Below, one piece after another: positions 36,153 through 47,570 of a stretch of DNA of 64,000 nucleotides. How positions within the stretch are numbered: position 1 is the first letter of the stretch; each line of letters starts with the position of its first letter. Source of the stretch: Paramecium octaurelia (lineage: Eukaryota > Ciliophora > Oligohymenophorea > Peniculida > Parameciidae). The notes beneath the pieces are model-generated. The model did no database searches and was not told the origin of the DNA. It worked only from the letters and a program-made list of their open reading frames with translations. The position numbers and the translations under genes are program-made. The stretch lies in assembly GCA_905182995.1 (NCBI GenBank), contig CAJJDP010000074.1:367956-431955 (forward strand), in the 5' to 3' direction.

Positions 36153-38429
36153 GTTGGTATTTTCGGCTTGTACTTACTTTTGTCTTACACCTAAAAATTA
36201 ACGGTAACATATTGGTGATATTGATGTATTAACGCCCCAAAGTATGGCTAACTGTTTTGGGATCCATACTGTCTTTACTGAATTTAATTTATATGGAACA
36301 TCACTTTCCTTTTGGAGTTGATGTCCATAATTCATATGCTTTCATAACTTGTTCAGCTTTGAACATTTATTTTTCTTATGTCTTGTACTAAATTCAGTCT
36401 AAACTCTTTTTTTGATACACCAGCTTCTTACTCTAATTTTGCTTCTAATGCCTTATATAGTTCTTCTTAGTTAACCACTTATGATAATTGACCAATTATA
36501 TTCAATTAAGTAGGTTAAGGGTGCACCACATGCAAACGATACTTTTTTTTGTACTAGTATTAGGTATTTTAGAAATATCGTATCCCCTGTATTAGATGAT
36601 ATTATTGAACAGCTAAAAGTTTTACCTAATAATCTAATTCTTGCTTCTATTGCTAAAAGGATGGCCCCATTTTTCATATCTCTCAGATTTAAATCTGATG
36701 AAATCATTCTGATAGCCTTCTACTAGAGGATAATTCTCGAAAGGCTCCTGAGATCAGTGTTGGCATGAATTGACTGCTCGGCTATCGTAGTTATGTAGAG
36801 CCTTAATACTTAGCTTATGAGTGCTGAAAAATGCTTTGCTTGTAAATATGTGATGACGCCTTCCTAAATTCTTCTTGATGCTCTTGTAATGCTGCTGAAG
36901 TGAGCCTCAATATAAGGAATAAATATGTTGTTTGTAGCCAGTATTGATATTGGCATGTGCTATTTTTCGGATTATAAATAGCACAAATGAATGCAATGTA
37001 ACCTTCAGTAGAAAAGATGGAGGACTTCTAGGATTTCTCTCCAGGCATCATGCACCCTTTTCTATATGCACAAAATAAATAGAGGTTTTTATGGAGATTC
37101 TAGTATTTAATACTTAATTCCTATTCCAATTTCTAAATAGTCCATATTCAAAATAGCATTCTAAATTGTTGAAAAAAGTTATTAATATTTTGAATTGGCA
37201 GTATTTTAAATAATAATGTTTAACCTTCTCTAAACTAATATTCAGCATATTATAATGAAATATGGTTCAGTATGAGCATAATTAAGTGACTTCACCAGTT
37301 CTAGGTTTAAATTACTATAATTATTATGGCACTTCATGCATTTAATATTCCAATTCTTATACTGTTACTTCTGCTTCTAAAGATTGAGATATTAGTAGGT
37401 TACTGCAAACTTTCTAAAGTAAATTTGCTTTTTGTGTAATGACTTTTAATCTTATAAAAGAAATTGTTTATTGATCAGTTCTTGAGATTACTTTTATTAT
37501 ATTTTGATTGCTTACATTATTAGTGTTGAAGAAAGTAGTAGCATTTAACTATGTACTTTTCTACTCCAAAACAATTTGTTAAAATATAAGAAAATTTTTA
37601 TTCAAGAAGTATGTCAATTTTACATTTCTGGATATACTTTTATACGATTTAATTGCCTCCTTAATTAATTGAATGCACAACTGCATGGTTCACTATCCTG
37701 GTGTTGCTTACACCTGTTTTTTTCTATGTACTGTGATTGTTGTATAAAATGAAAGCTAATGCTACTGATTAAATTTCCAGTAAATAAAGATTCACAAGTG
37801 CTGCAGAAATCTTGGCGTTTATAATTAGGAGAAGTGGATCTCCAGCTTTTTGTGAGTTTCATCATATATGTAAGATGATCAAACACTTTTCCAGCTTGTT
37901 CAACATGATTCTCCTCAAGTTTAAGGGTTAAATGCTCAAATAATGATCTATATTTAAAACTTTTGAATTAAACTCTATAAAGTAATACAAAACAATCAAC
38001 TTCTAATCATTTTGGCATTTCATATTATCATTATTATAATTTCAAATTGTTCCTAGGCAATTTGCAATTTTTCTAACTCCAGTAGCATTTATGTTTCTTT
38101 GAGTATGTGATTGTGATACTTAGCTAAAATCTTGTCCAACTCTTGTGGATATAGTGTTATAGTTTTTTTCCCAAAATATTTCTTAATAAAAACAGGAATA
38201 CTTATATTATATATTAAACATGTTGTAAAGAGTTTATCACAAGTGGTGTTCAATATATTTCGCGCTTCATCATACTATACCAGGGCTACTAATTAAGTCA
38301 TCCCTCCTCGAGCATTATATTTGAGATCTGACAAATATGCGAGATAACAATTGAATATTATCGGAGGCATATCAATTAATTTATTTAGTTTTAATAGTAG
38401 AAAGGAATTTAATAATTTAATTATCTGAT
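36153..38429 (-). other. Possible minus-strand gene remains, unrecognised
   Basis: Open minus-strand stretches at 36707-36471 and 37886-37665 read protein-like. The first contains FACGAPLTYLIEYNWSI; the second has clustered cysteines (DFCSTCESLF, EPCSCAF). Region 36720-36900 also reads open without TGA in one frame. Together they could be worn parts of one long extracellular protein gene on the minus strand that also includes the duplicated blocks to the left. The family cannot be named with confidence. Confidence 0.25.
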
Positions 38430-39545
38430 ATGATTTCATAAATTTCTAAATCAGCATAAAATGATAAAATTAGTTTAATATCTGAAATCGAACTTATCAT
38501 TGATTAGGCTAAGAAATTTTAATGTTAATTGAATTTATTTGATTAGACTATCACATTTTATTAAGAGCATATCTAAAAAATTACATAAATTTAATAAAGT
38601 ATTTAATCTAAAACAACAGATGAATCACAATTATTAATCAAATCTTAATATTCGAGTCTCTAAAAAATATTCAAATGATTATCTAAATAATTTTGAGAAT
38701 AATAGTAAATAATTGAAGAAGTATTGCAATATTTAATAAGTAGAAAATGATTTAATCAAATATTAAAAAAAATTATTAAGATTAGAATTAGAAAGTAATC
38801 TTATTCTTTATTAATAGAAAATAACTAAATAATTCAAAACTAAATGGAGTTTGATTAAAAAATTATTGATATAAATAATAAGTTGGAAGGGAAGGAAATA
38901 GAATATTAAAATATAAAAAAATAATTTGATCAACTAAATTAAGATAATATTAGTTTAAAAAAATAATTTGAATAAGATAAAGTAAATTTAATAAAGAAAT
39001 AAAAAGATTCATGTATTAATATTTATGTTATTAAACAGAAAACTAATTAGAATAATCATTAAATCAGAAAATTATCTAAAAGGATTCAGAGTTACAAACT
39101 CTAGAAAACATTATTGTATGTGTGAGAAAGTGATTCCAAAAATAGGCTAAACACGGTTTGAATTTGAAATTCATAGAATTAGTGGATGGTGTGAAGTTGG
39201 AATTGGATTTAGAGAAATGATTAAATAAAATGGGTATAGAGAGGAAGGTTAAGGTAAAGGGTATTAAATCAGATTGATTATAATTTAGATCATATTTATT
39301 AAGAGAATAGGGTTCTACATATTTTCATCAGTCAAATAATACTTAAGGGTAAGCATTTAAATTCTAAGTTAATGATATAGTGATAATGGAAGTGAGTATA
39401 GAACAAAAATAATAAATGGTCTAAATTTAGTTCACAAGATTATTTAGTAAATATGATTATACATTTGATCACGCAAATTGATACATCCTAAGATTTATAT
39501 CCATGTGTCCATATGAGAAATTCCAAAGTTAAAATTAAATGATCT
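38430..39545 (+). pseudogene. Decayed coiled-coil / SPRY-like gene
   Basis: From the ATG at 38430 a Gln/Lys/Ile-rich helical frame begins (ISKSAQNDKISLISEIELII) and stops at TGA after about 80 codons. Coiled-coil sequence then continues in other frames to about 39100. The C-terminal part resembles the SPRY-like domain common in Paramecium B-box proteins: VIPKIGQTRFEFEIHRIS, then GWCEVGIGFREM near 39180-39220; a shifted frame carries GQAFKFQVNDIVIMEVSIEQ near 39350-39400; and DLYPCVHMRNSKVKI closes it near 39500. At least three frameshifts plus TGA codons make it a pseudogene. Such proteins are usually adaptor-like; no zinc finger was found upstream. Confidence 0.6.
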
Positions 39546-41062
39546 ATTAAATTCATTATTTCATTATCCTTATTTATCTAATTCCTCAATTAATAATTTA
39601 AATATCTTAATGATAAAATGGATTTCTTAAGTTGACATGATGATTCCCTTTCTTTTTGTCTTCAACCATGGCTTAGTATGGATATATACTGAGTTTCAAT
39701 CACCCTCTTCTAGATTAATAAGTTGCTTAAGTTATATCGGGATACTGATTACGGATTCTAGTTTTTTAAATCATTGCATGCAATGCACGAGTAATCGAAG
39801 CTGTCCTTGAATTAGAAAAATAGAGAAATAAGGGTCAAAATATTCTTAGCTCATCCATAATTCCGACTGAGAATTTTTTTTCCTTTGCTTAGTTCTCTTC
39901 AGATATTGCCTACTGCTCATTATTAATTTGTTTACTTGTTACCAAAAAATGTAATCACTATGACATTCTTCATTCTTATTAAAATTATAGTCATATCGCA
40001 AACTCCCCAGATGGATAATTCTTAATCTGAAGTTTTTTTATATTAAGCAAATTCTTGATTGATATTGTATAATCCTTATCAATAACCTTAAATCCACAAT
40101 ACTTATATTACTTGATGTCATACCTTATCTTATTAAATCATTCATTTCTCCTTTGATTGAGGTATCTGTATTAAAGTTCAAATAATTTGTGTTTCCATTA
40201 TCAATTCTTATATAGTAAGGGTAGTGGCTTCCTATTGAGAATCTAAAATAAGAATTCAAATTAAAAGCTCTAATTTATGAGCTAAATCATGTTAGGATAT
40301 ATGTTAATAGAATATAGGCTCTCTCCATCACAATATTTGTGAATAGCAAAAGCCTACAGTATTAGTCACTCTTACGTTCATCAAGTTCAAATATTAGAAT
40401 TTTCTTTAAAATTGGTTCCCTATTATTTGGCAAATAGGTCTAGTGGAGTTCATTTTATATTTTAATATAATCATACTCGTTTAGAGATTCAATTAGTTAC
40501 TCCTCTGTAACTTCTTAAATAATAATAAATACTGTTAGGTTCCTATATAATTCTAGAATTGTATTTCAACCTATTTGTTTATTACTACGCTTACAATCTC
40601 TAGATACAGCTTATTAATTAAGCTATCTAGAATTTATGTTTACAGTTAATGTAATGCTATTCTATGCATAATCTGTTTCAAATAGATTTTTCATCTTTAT
40701 TAATTTATTTTACCTATATTATCCATGCCCTTTTCTTTGATTGTCTACCAGCATTCTTTAAATCTTTTTAATAGAAGTTCAACTAATATCATTCTTAGGT
40801 ATTTCCTTCTCAATGAACAAATTTTTAACATTATCTGAATCAAGTATTCAGACACGACCCTAGATTTATAGGTAGGTGTCTCAGATGATATTGAATTTAA
40901 TTAATCACAGGCAGACTCTTTCTTGACTTTTTTAATTATTCTTTTTCTATAAGTTATGAATTTAAAAATTCTATTTCGATAATTGGTTTAAATTATGATA
41001 TAGGAAGTAAGCCAAAATATTTTATCTTTTTTATTTATCTTAATCTAATAACATAATAAGAA
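39546..41062. other. No recognised gene
   Basis: A minus-strand stretch at about 39930-40210 reads coding-like in pieces but has no motif. Otherwise nothing was recognised. Confidence 0.35.
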
Positions 41063-42757
41063 ATGGAAAATCAAGGCGAATGATATTCATGATTTTAGTT
41101 AGTTGTTTAAATTATATATATACATAAATCCTTTCCTGAATGAATAATTCCATAAGATTATCAACATGTTGAAATTTAAAAATAAATTGAAGTTCTGAAA
41201 ATTTTTACTCTGCATTCTAATTGCAAAAAAGATCTAAAAGGATTTGGTTAAATTTAAAGTCTTATCAAGAAATTTCATTAGAATATACTTGATTTAGCAA
41301 CATAATTGAACAAATCCTTTGCATAAGTGAAAATAAAATATGAAGAATTCTAAAAATAATTGGAGAATATGCAAACATAATTAGTGAAGATATCTGAATG
41401 TTTAAGTCAATAACATTATTAATAAATGAAAGCCAACTTGTAAGTGATAAAAGAATTGTATCAATATTTAAACAATTAAGAGGAGATTATGAAGTAGAAT
41501 TAAATTGGTATTTTATATTAGTATTATTTATAGGAACTTAACTAGTTAGAATAAAATTAGTGGTTTAAGCATTGGATTTAGATAAAGGATAATAATGCAA
41601 ATTAGATATTAAATAAGATAATGAAAATATACTCAACTAAGGTATTCTAGTGGTTAAAATTAAATTAGGAATATAATTAATTTAAATGAATCAAAAAAGT
41701 AATCATACTAGATTAGTAGAAACGGCAGGAGGCTAATCAAAAAATTACCTAATGCATAAAATTAGCAGAGAAACAATAATCATTGGGAGTATTCTTTAAA
41801 ATTATTTGATTATATAATTAGGTATTTGTTTATAAATTAAATGATTCTATTTTTTATAATTGAAATGAACTAACAGGATAAGGAAGAATTTTGAGAGAAT
41901 AGGCGAAAAAGATTAATAACAACTTGTATGGAGATCCATTAGACTATTCAGATCAAGAATTAAGGAAAACACAAGAAAATACATTTATTTTTATTGCAAA
42001 AAGTAATTGAGATATTTAATTTACATAGGCTATGCATTAAACGAAGAAAACTAATTTCAATAGGCTATTGAGTTCTGCAACAAGGTTTTAAGAGAGGATC
42101 CTTAACATCTTCACGCTTTGTATAGAAAAAGTAATCATTTATATAACAAAAAGGCTATTCTTTAGATGATTTGAAACAATATTCATAAGCGATTCTGTGT
42201 ATTGAAATAGCTCTAAAATTTCATCCAAAGTATTGTATTGGTTATTTAAAGAAAGGTGTTATTATTTGTTAAAGTATTAGGGTATTCCTTAGGGGAAGAG
42301 TGGAAATATAAAGATGAAATTGTATGCTATGACAAAGCAATCCAACTAGATCCAAATTATGCAATGGCCTATAATAATAAAGGTTTGAAATATTTTGATT
42401 TTATTAGGTATTGCCTTACAATACAAATAGGTTGATTAGAAAATCTTTACTAAAATATTGATGCAATTGTTTGCTATGATAAAGCAATTCAAATAGATTC
42501 AAAAGATGCAAGTGCCTATTTTAATAAAGGTTTGAAATGTCTTGATTGTAATAGGGGATGTATTAACAAAAATCAAGAATTACTCTTCATCTCTAAAGAA
42601 TTATGAGTAGGCAATCTTATATTGCCAATCAGTTTAAGATAAATTTAAACGTTTAATTATGGAATTAAAAATAAAAAGTGAATACTTATATATGTCATTA
42701 CCACAATATAAGTGTTTGATTTAAAAGTTATGTTTTTTTTAATAGCATTTAATTTGA
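41063..42757 (+). pseudogene. Frameshifted coiled-coil and TPR-repeat protein gene
   Basis: Relative of the TPR gene at 9191. The ATG at 41063 is followed by TGA after six codons, so the zinc-finger front is ruined. From about 41120 a helical stretch (EVLKIFTLHSNCKKDLKGFG onward) runs to a 26-nt intron at 41508-41533. TPR units follow from about 42030 (EENQFQQAIEFCNKVLREDP). A frameshift near 42160 precedes QYSQAILCIEIALKFHPKY. Introns lie at 42256-42280, 42383-42407 and 42530-42554, each 25 nt and after the first base of a glycine codon. The exon 42281-42382 is exactly 102 nt. The next exon, 42408-42529, is 122 nt, i.e. about 20 nt too long, which breaks the frame inside the repeat. A C-terminal stretch ends at TGA 42755-42757. 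The two frame breaks and early TGA indicate decay. Confidence 0.7.
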
Positions 42758-44726
42758 TTCATAACTGTGATCTTCGTTTGTCCAATGAATGGAAGGATTT
42801 GACAATTACTTAAGCAATAAGTTTATTTTAACATATTAGAATTATGCTTATTTAAACACTTTTTGCTATTTTGCACCTAAATATTTAAATTTGTCTTATA
42901 TCTTATTTATTTTCTTATATATTTCCTAAAGATTTCAAAAATATGTCAAAATACAGTTCAGGTGTCTAAAAGGAGTTGATAAAAGAATATTATCCTAAAT
43001 TACCTTAATTCTATGGAGAATATCGGTTTTCTCCTAACTATTAACATTCTTGTCATATGCTCTTAGAATTTTCTTTTATGCTAATTACATATAAGTCTTC
43101 AATTTTTGATATTTATTTTTCTAAAACTGTCCCCATAGGGAAGATTCTTAATAATTCTAACAATAAATAAATGTATCTTTCTTGTTTTTGCTGGAGTGGA
43201 ATAAAATCAAAGTTCCAAATTAAACAGATTCCATTTTATCAATGCATTAATATTTATTTCCACCTTACAAATAAATTAGTTTAAATAATCAAAAAAATAA
43301 ATGAAAATTATGTATTATCGCAAAGCAATTCATAAAATATCGTTTAGATTCATTTTTTTAGAATCATATAATAGCTACCAAAAGGTTAACTTCCAAAGAT
43401 TAGTGCTCATAAAATCAGCAAAAATAGCAAAGGTCATATTATTTTATATGTTATAATTAAGTTCTCAATAAAGATTAATTAATCAAAATTTAAAGTGCTT
43501 TATTATCATTGAAAATATTTCAATAGTTGTTTTATTCAAGAATTCTTGAAATTATAATTAGAATTATTCTTGATTAAAATCTAAGAAATCAAGCAATTAA
43601 GAACACTAAAGTCAAATTCAATTTTCTTGGCATAAAAATATTTCACTTAAATTTAATCATAATTATCTCCAATTTTTAAATTTATAATTTTGCTAAATCT
43701 TTTGTTAATATTTCAAATAATAAATTGATACAGCTAAAACATTTCTGAAATTATTTTTATCGATTTGAAGAAGATAATATTAACGGATTCAATCGCAAAA
43801 TTTTTCAATTAAAATTTTAAAGATTTTCAACTCCTAGAGCATTTGTGATAATTCTTGAACTTAATTTATGACTGAAATTCAAAGTCTATTATGTTGTACT
43901 AAAATACAAATCAATAAGCCAATATATTTTCAAATATGTGCTAAAGGTCTTGTTAATTATTCAAGATGCTGAAGCCAACACTTGCACGAGATCTAGACAG
44001 AATTCATATTTACCGAGGCTAATGATTTAATACTCTTTGGTTGTTCTCCAGTGTAACTCTATATCAAACATATTTTAGTCCTACAGTAGGACTAGAGCTG
44101 GTAAAATTCCACAGCCGAAATGCCACATCCAGTAACAAATCGACAACAAAAATTACGTTATGACCCCTTTACACATCTATAAGAAATATGATAAGAGATA
44201 CATTATGTTCTCACACTTACTCTGAATCTAGATAAGAAAATCCTATCCTGCTGGACGCTCCCTTGTTAATAATTTGATTTACTATTTATATCTAAACTAA
44301 TAACGTATTATTGGATAGAAGCCAGAGAGGAAAATGATAACTTTGATATTGAATTTTTTATATAGCACATCAGTGAATGATGCTTTTAAAAATATCACTC
44401 ATTTGATTGAAATAAAATAATAGCTCATCTTTTCTTACATTTGTTTCAAGCTAGAGATAGTAAGAAATTATTGGAAGAGCAAATCAATCATTGAGAAAAG
44501 AGAAAGTGCCCTAATTATAATGCAAAGATGCAGTACCATAAGGGATGAAACTTTGGATGGATCAAATTTTACCAATAATTCCTCATTATTACTATAAACT
44601 TTAAGCATCTGAAGTTTTATTCATAAAGAATTCGAAGTGAGAATATTGAAGGCTAGGATTATGCTCTTTAAATTATACATGATTAGTTTTGAGCTCTCTA
44701 AATCTATAATCTAAAATTGCAGAATT
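42758..44726. other. Non-coding AT-rich stretch
   Basis: No gene, repeat or RNA was recognised. The interval 43950-44250 is a little richer in G+C but has no open frame of note. Confidence 0.4.
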
Positions 44727-46104
44727 ATTATCTAAATTTGTAGATAATTTTAATTCTATTTATAATTCAATTGCAACTTTTCACCTGTCTTCTTAGGTCT
44801 CCATTTTACTCTATTTTCTAAACAGGCATTTTTAACTTCTTCATACTTTGGAGTGGACAGTATATGTCTGATTAATGGTTAGGATATTAATCCTAACCAT
44901 TAATGTATTTCTATTTTAAAATTCCTTATTCATCATTTTTCTATATTTCTTTTGATTGGCAACATTTCCTTACATAACCACTATAATTTGTTAAATTATG
45001 AATCATCTTTTTTATTCGGCAATCAAAAATAATAATTCTCTAAAATAAAATATTAAATCAAAAAATAATTATGGGAGTATAACACAAATCACCCATACAA
45101 ATAAAGTATATTCATCATTACTACAAATTTATCTTAATATTCCTATTTTAGAACATTTTAATTTATTTTCATTAATTTTTATTACAGCAATTTCGATTAA
45201 ATATATTTTAAAAAACACATTCATCTTTTACAGACTGACAAATAACAATTGATAATGCAGTGCTTATTTTATCATTCAATGTAAGATTTTAGATTAATTG
45301 CATCTTCCTGGACTTAAAATTCAGTAGTATCTTTGTAATTCAATATCATCTGCATTGAAAATCAAGATATGCTAATTGATAACGCCCTACCAATTTACAA
45401 TCAAATTACTAATATCTTCATTAGATAAGAAAAAATAAGAATGCATCATAAAATTTTAATATAAATGTTAATCAGATTAAACAAAAATATACCATTTGAT
45501 AACAACTTTGAGACGAAAATTGATTAGTAAATATTTCTCATGATGGTTTTAGCGAATCAAATAGAATAGGTAAATTATACTATCTTCAAAACTAAAATTA
45601 TTAATTTAGAAAAGTAGTATCATTATATGTCTGCTGTTATTGAAAATGAAAAATTTTAGAATTTAGATAAATCTGAGTCTGAGTCTTATAGTAAAGGTCA
45701 ATTACATTAATGATTCTCCCCATACTGTTTTCCATGATGACTATTGTGAAAAAATAAATTAATTGGAAAAGAGCATTTTTGTACTTTTATATATATATTT
45801 TTTTTTATTCTATTTTCTTTATTCCTTAATTTCAGTACAAATTGAAATGCTTGTAGCTGAGTCATATTTCTCCAAGGTCTCTCTTCGCTTATTATCTCAT
45901 TGCAAATGTTCTAGTTGATAATATGATTGTGGTCATCTTCTTCCATAATTTAATCATCCATCCCTACTTATTTGCTTCTTAATTTAATTACTATGCTCAA
46001 TAAATTTATGATAGTTTTTATTTAGTAATTCTAGGCACTTGAAATTTAAACACCAATCTTAAGGGTTATACTTCAACGATACTAAATTTAATTCTTTTAG
46101 ATTC
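44727..46104. repeat. Direct duplication copy 1 (1378 bp, IES-free) at contig joint
   Basis: Recurs at 46106-47512. The only length difference is 29 bp, missing here between 44872 and 44873. No gene was recognised in the tract. Confidence 0.95.
44873..44902. other. Perfect 12-bp inverted repeat (hairpin)
   Basis: TAATGGTTAGGA and its exact reverse complement TCCTAACCATTA, separated by TATTAA. The left arm starts at the TA that marks the IES junction. The same hairpin is at 46281-46310. Confidence 0.8.
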
Positions 46105-46105
46105 N
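46105..46105. other. Single-N contig joint 3
   Basis: Lone N between overlapping contig ends of 1378 and 1407 bp. Confidence 0.95.
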
Positions 46106-46251
46106 ATTATCTAAATTTGTAGATAATTTTAATTCTATTTATAATTCAATTGCAACTTTTCACCTGTCTTCTTAGGTCTCCATTTTACTCTATTTTCTAA
46201 ACAGGCATTTTTAACTTCTTCATACTTTGGAGTGGACAGTATATGTCTGAT

Positions 46252-46280
46252 TATGATAGGTATTTAATGAATATCAACTA
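46252..46280. mobile_element. Candidate internal eliminated sequence (IES), 29 bp
   Basis: Present in this copy and precisely missing from the otherwise identical tract at 44727-46104. It begins with TA (46252-46253) and is followed by TA (46281-46282); removing 46252-46280 leaves a single TA, exactly the product seen at 44873. Its right end, read inward on the other strand, is TATAGTTG, a full match to the Paramecium IES end consensus TAYAGYNR. The left end TATGATAG matches it only in part. Length 29 falls in the commonest IES size class (about 26-30 bp). Such elements are remnants of Tc1/mariner transposons removed by the domesticated PiggyMac transposase. Confidence 0.88.
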
Positions 46281-46310
46281 TAATGGTTAGGATATTAATC
46301 CTAACCATTA
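46281..46310. other. Perfect 12-bp inverted repeat (second copy)
   Basis: Same hairpin as 44873-44902, directly abutting the right TA of the candidate IES. Confidence 0.8.
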
Positions 46311-47570
46311 ATGTATTTCTATTTTAAAATTCCTTATTCATCATTTTTCTATATTTCTTTTGATTGGCAACATTTCCTTACATAACCACTATAATTTGTT
46401 AAATTATGAATCATCTTTTTTATTCGGCAATCAAAAATAATAATTCTCTAAAATAAAATATTAAATCAAAAAATAATTATGGGAGTATAACACAAATCAC
46501 CCATACAAATAAAGTATATTCATCATTACTACAAATTTATCTTAATATTCCTATTTTAGAACATTTTAATTTATTTTCATTAATTTTTATTACAGCAATT
46601 TCGATTAAATATATTTTAAAAAACACATTCATCTTTTACAGACTGACAAATAACAATTGATAATGCAGTGCTTATTTTATCATTCAATGTAAGATTTTAG
46701 ATTAATTGCATCTTCCTGGACTTAAAATTCAGTAGTATCTTTGTAATTCAATATCATCTGCATTGAAAATCAAGATATGCTAATTGATAACGCCCTACCA
46801 ATTTACAATCAAATTACTAATATCTTCATTAGATAAGAAAAAATAAGAATGCATCATAAAATTTTAATATAAATGTTAATCAGATTAAACAAAAATATAC
46901 CATTTGATAACAACTTTGAGACGAAAATTGATTAGTAAATATTTCTCATGATGGTTTTAGCGAATCAAATAGAATAGGTAAATTATACTATCTTCAAAAC
47001 TAAAATTATTAATTTAGAAAAGTAGTATCATTATATGTCTGCTGTTATTGAAAATGAAAAATTTTAGAATTTAGATAAATCTGAGTCTGAGTCTTATAGT
47101 AAAGGTCAATTACATTAATGATTCTCCCCATACTGTTTTCCATGATGACTATTGTGAAAAAATAAATTAATTGGAAAAGAGCATTTTTGTACTTTTATAT
47201 ATATATTTTTTTTTATTCTATTTTCTTTATTCCTTAATTTCAGTACAAATTGAAATGCTTGTAGCTGAGTCATATTTCTCCAAGGTCTCTCTTCGCTTAT
47301 TATCTCATTGCAAATGTTCTAGTTGATAATATGATTGTGGTCATCTTCTTCCATAATTTAATCATCCATCCCTACTTATTTGCTTCTTAATTTAATTACT
47401 ATGCTCAATAAATTTATGATAGTTTTTATTTAGTAATTCTAGGCACTTGAAATTTAAACACCAATCTTAAGGGTTATACTTCAACGATACTAAATTTAAT
47501 TCTTTTAGATTCATATTCTTTATTTATTGTTTCATTAAGCAAAATTTATTTCTTGTTATCTTTTCATTTA

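Larger units (their letters stand above)
46106..47512. repeat. Direct duplication copy 2 (1407 bp, with 29-bp insert) at contig joint
   Basis: Same sequence as 44727-46104 apart from the 29-bp segment at 46252-46280. No substitution was noticed. Confidence 0.95.

Noticed and set aside
36471-37886. Possible REJ- or receptor-type extracellular protein
   Set aside because: Only a short phrase (CGAPLTY) recalls such domains; not enough to name a family.
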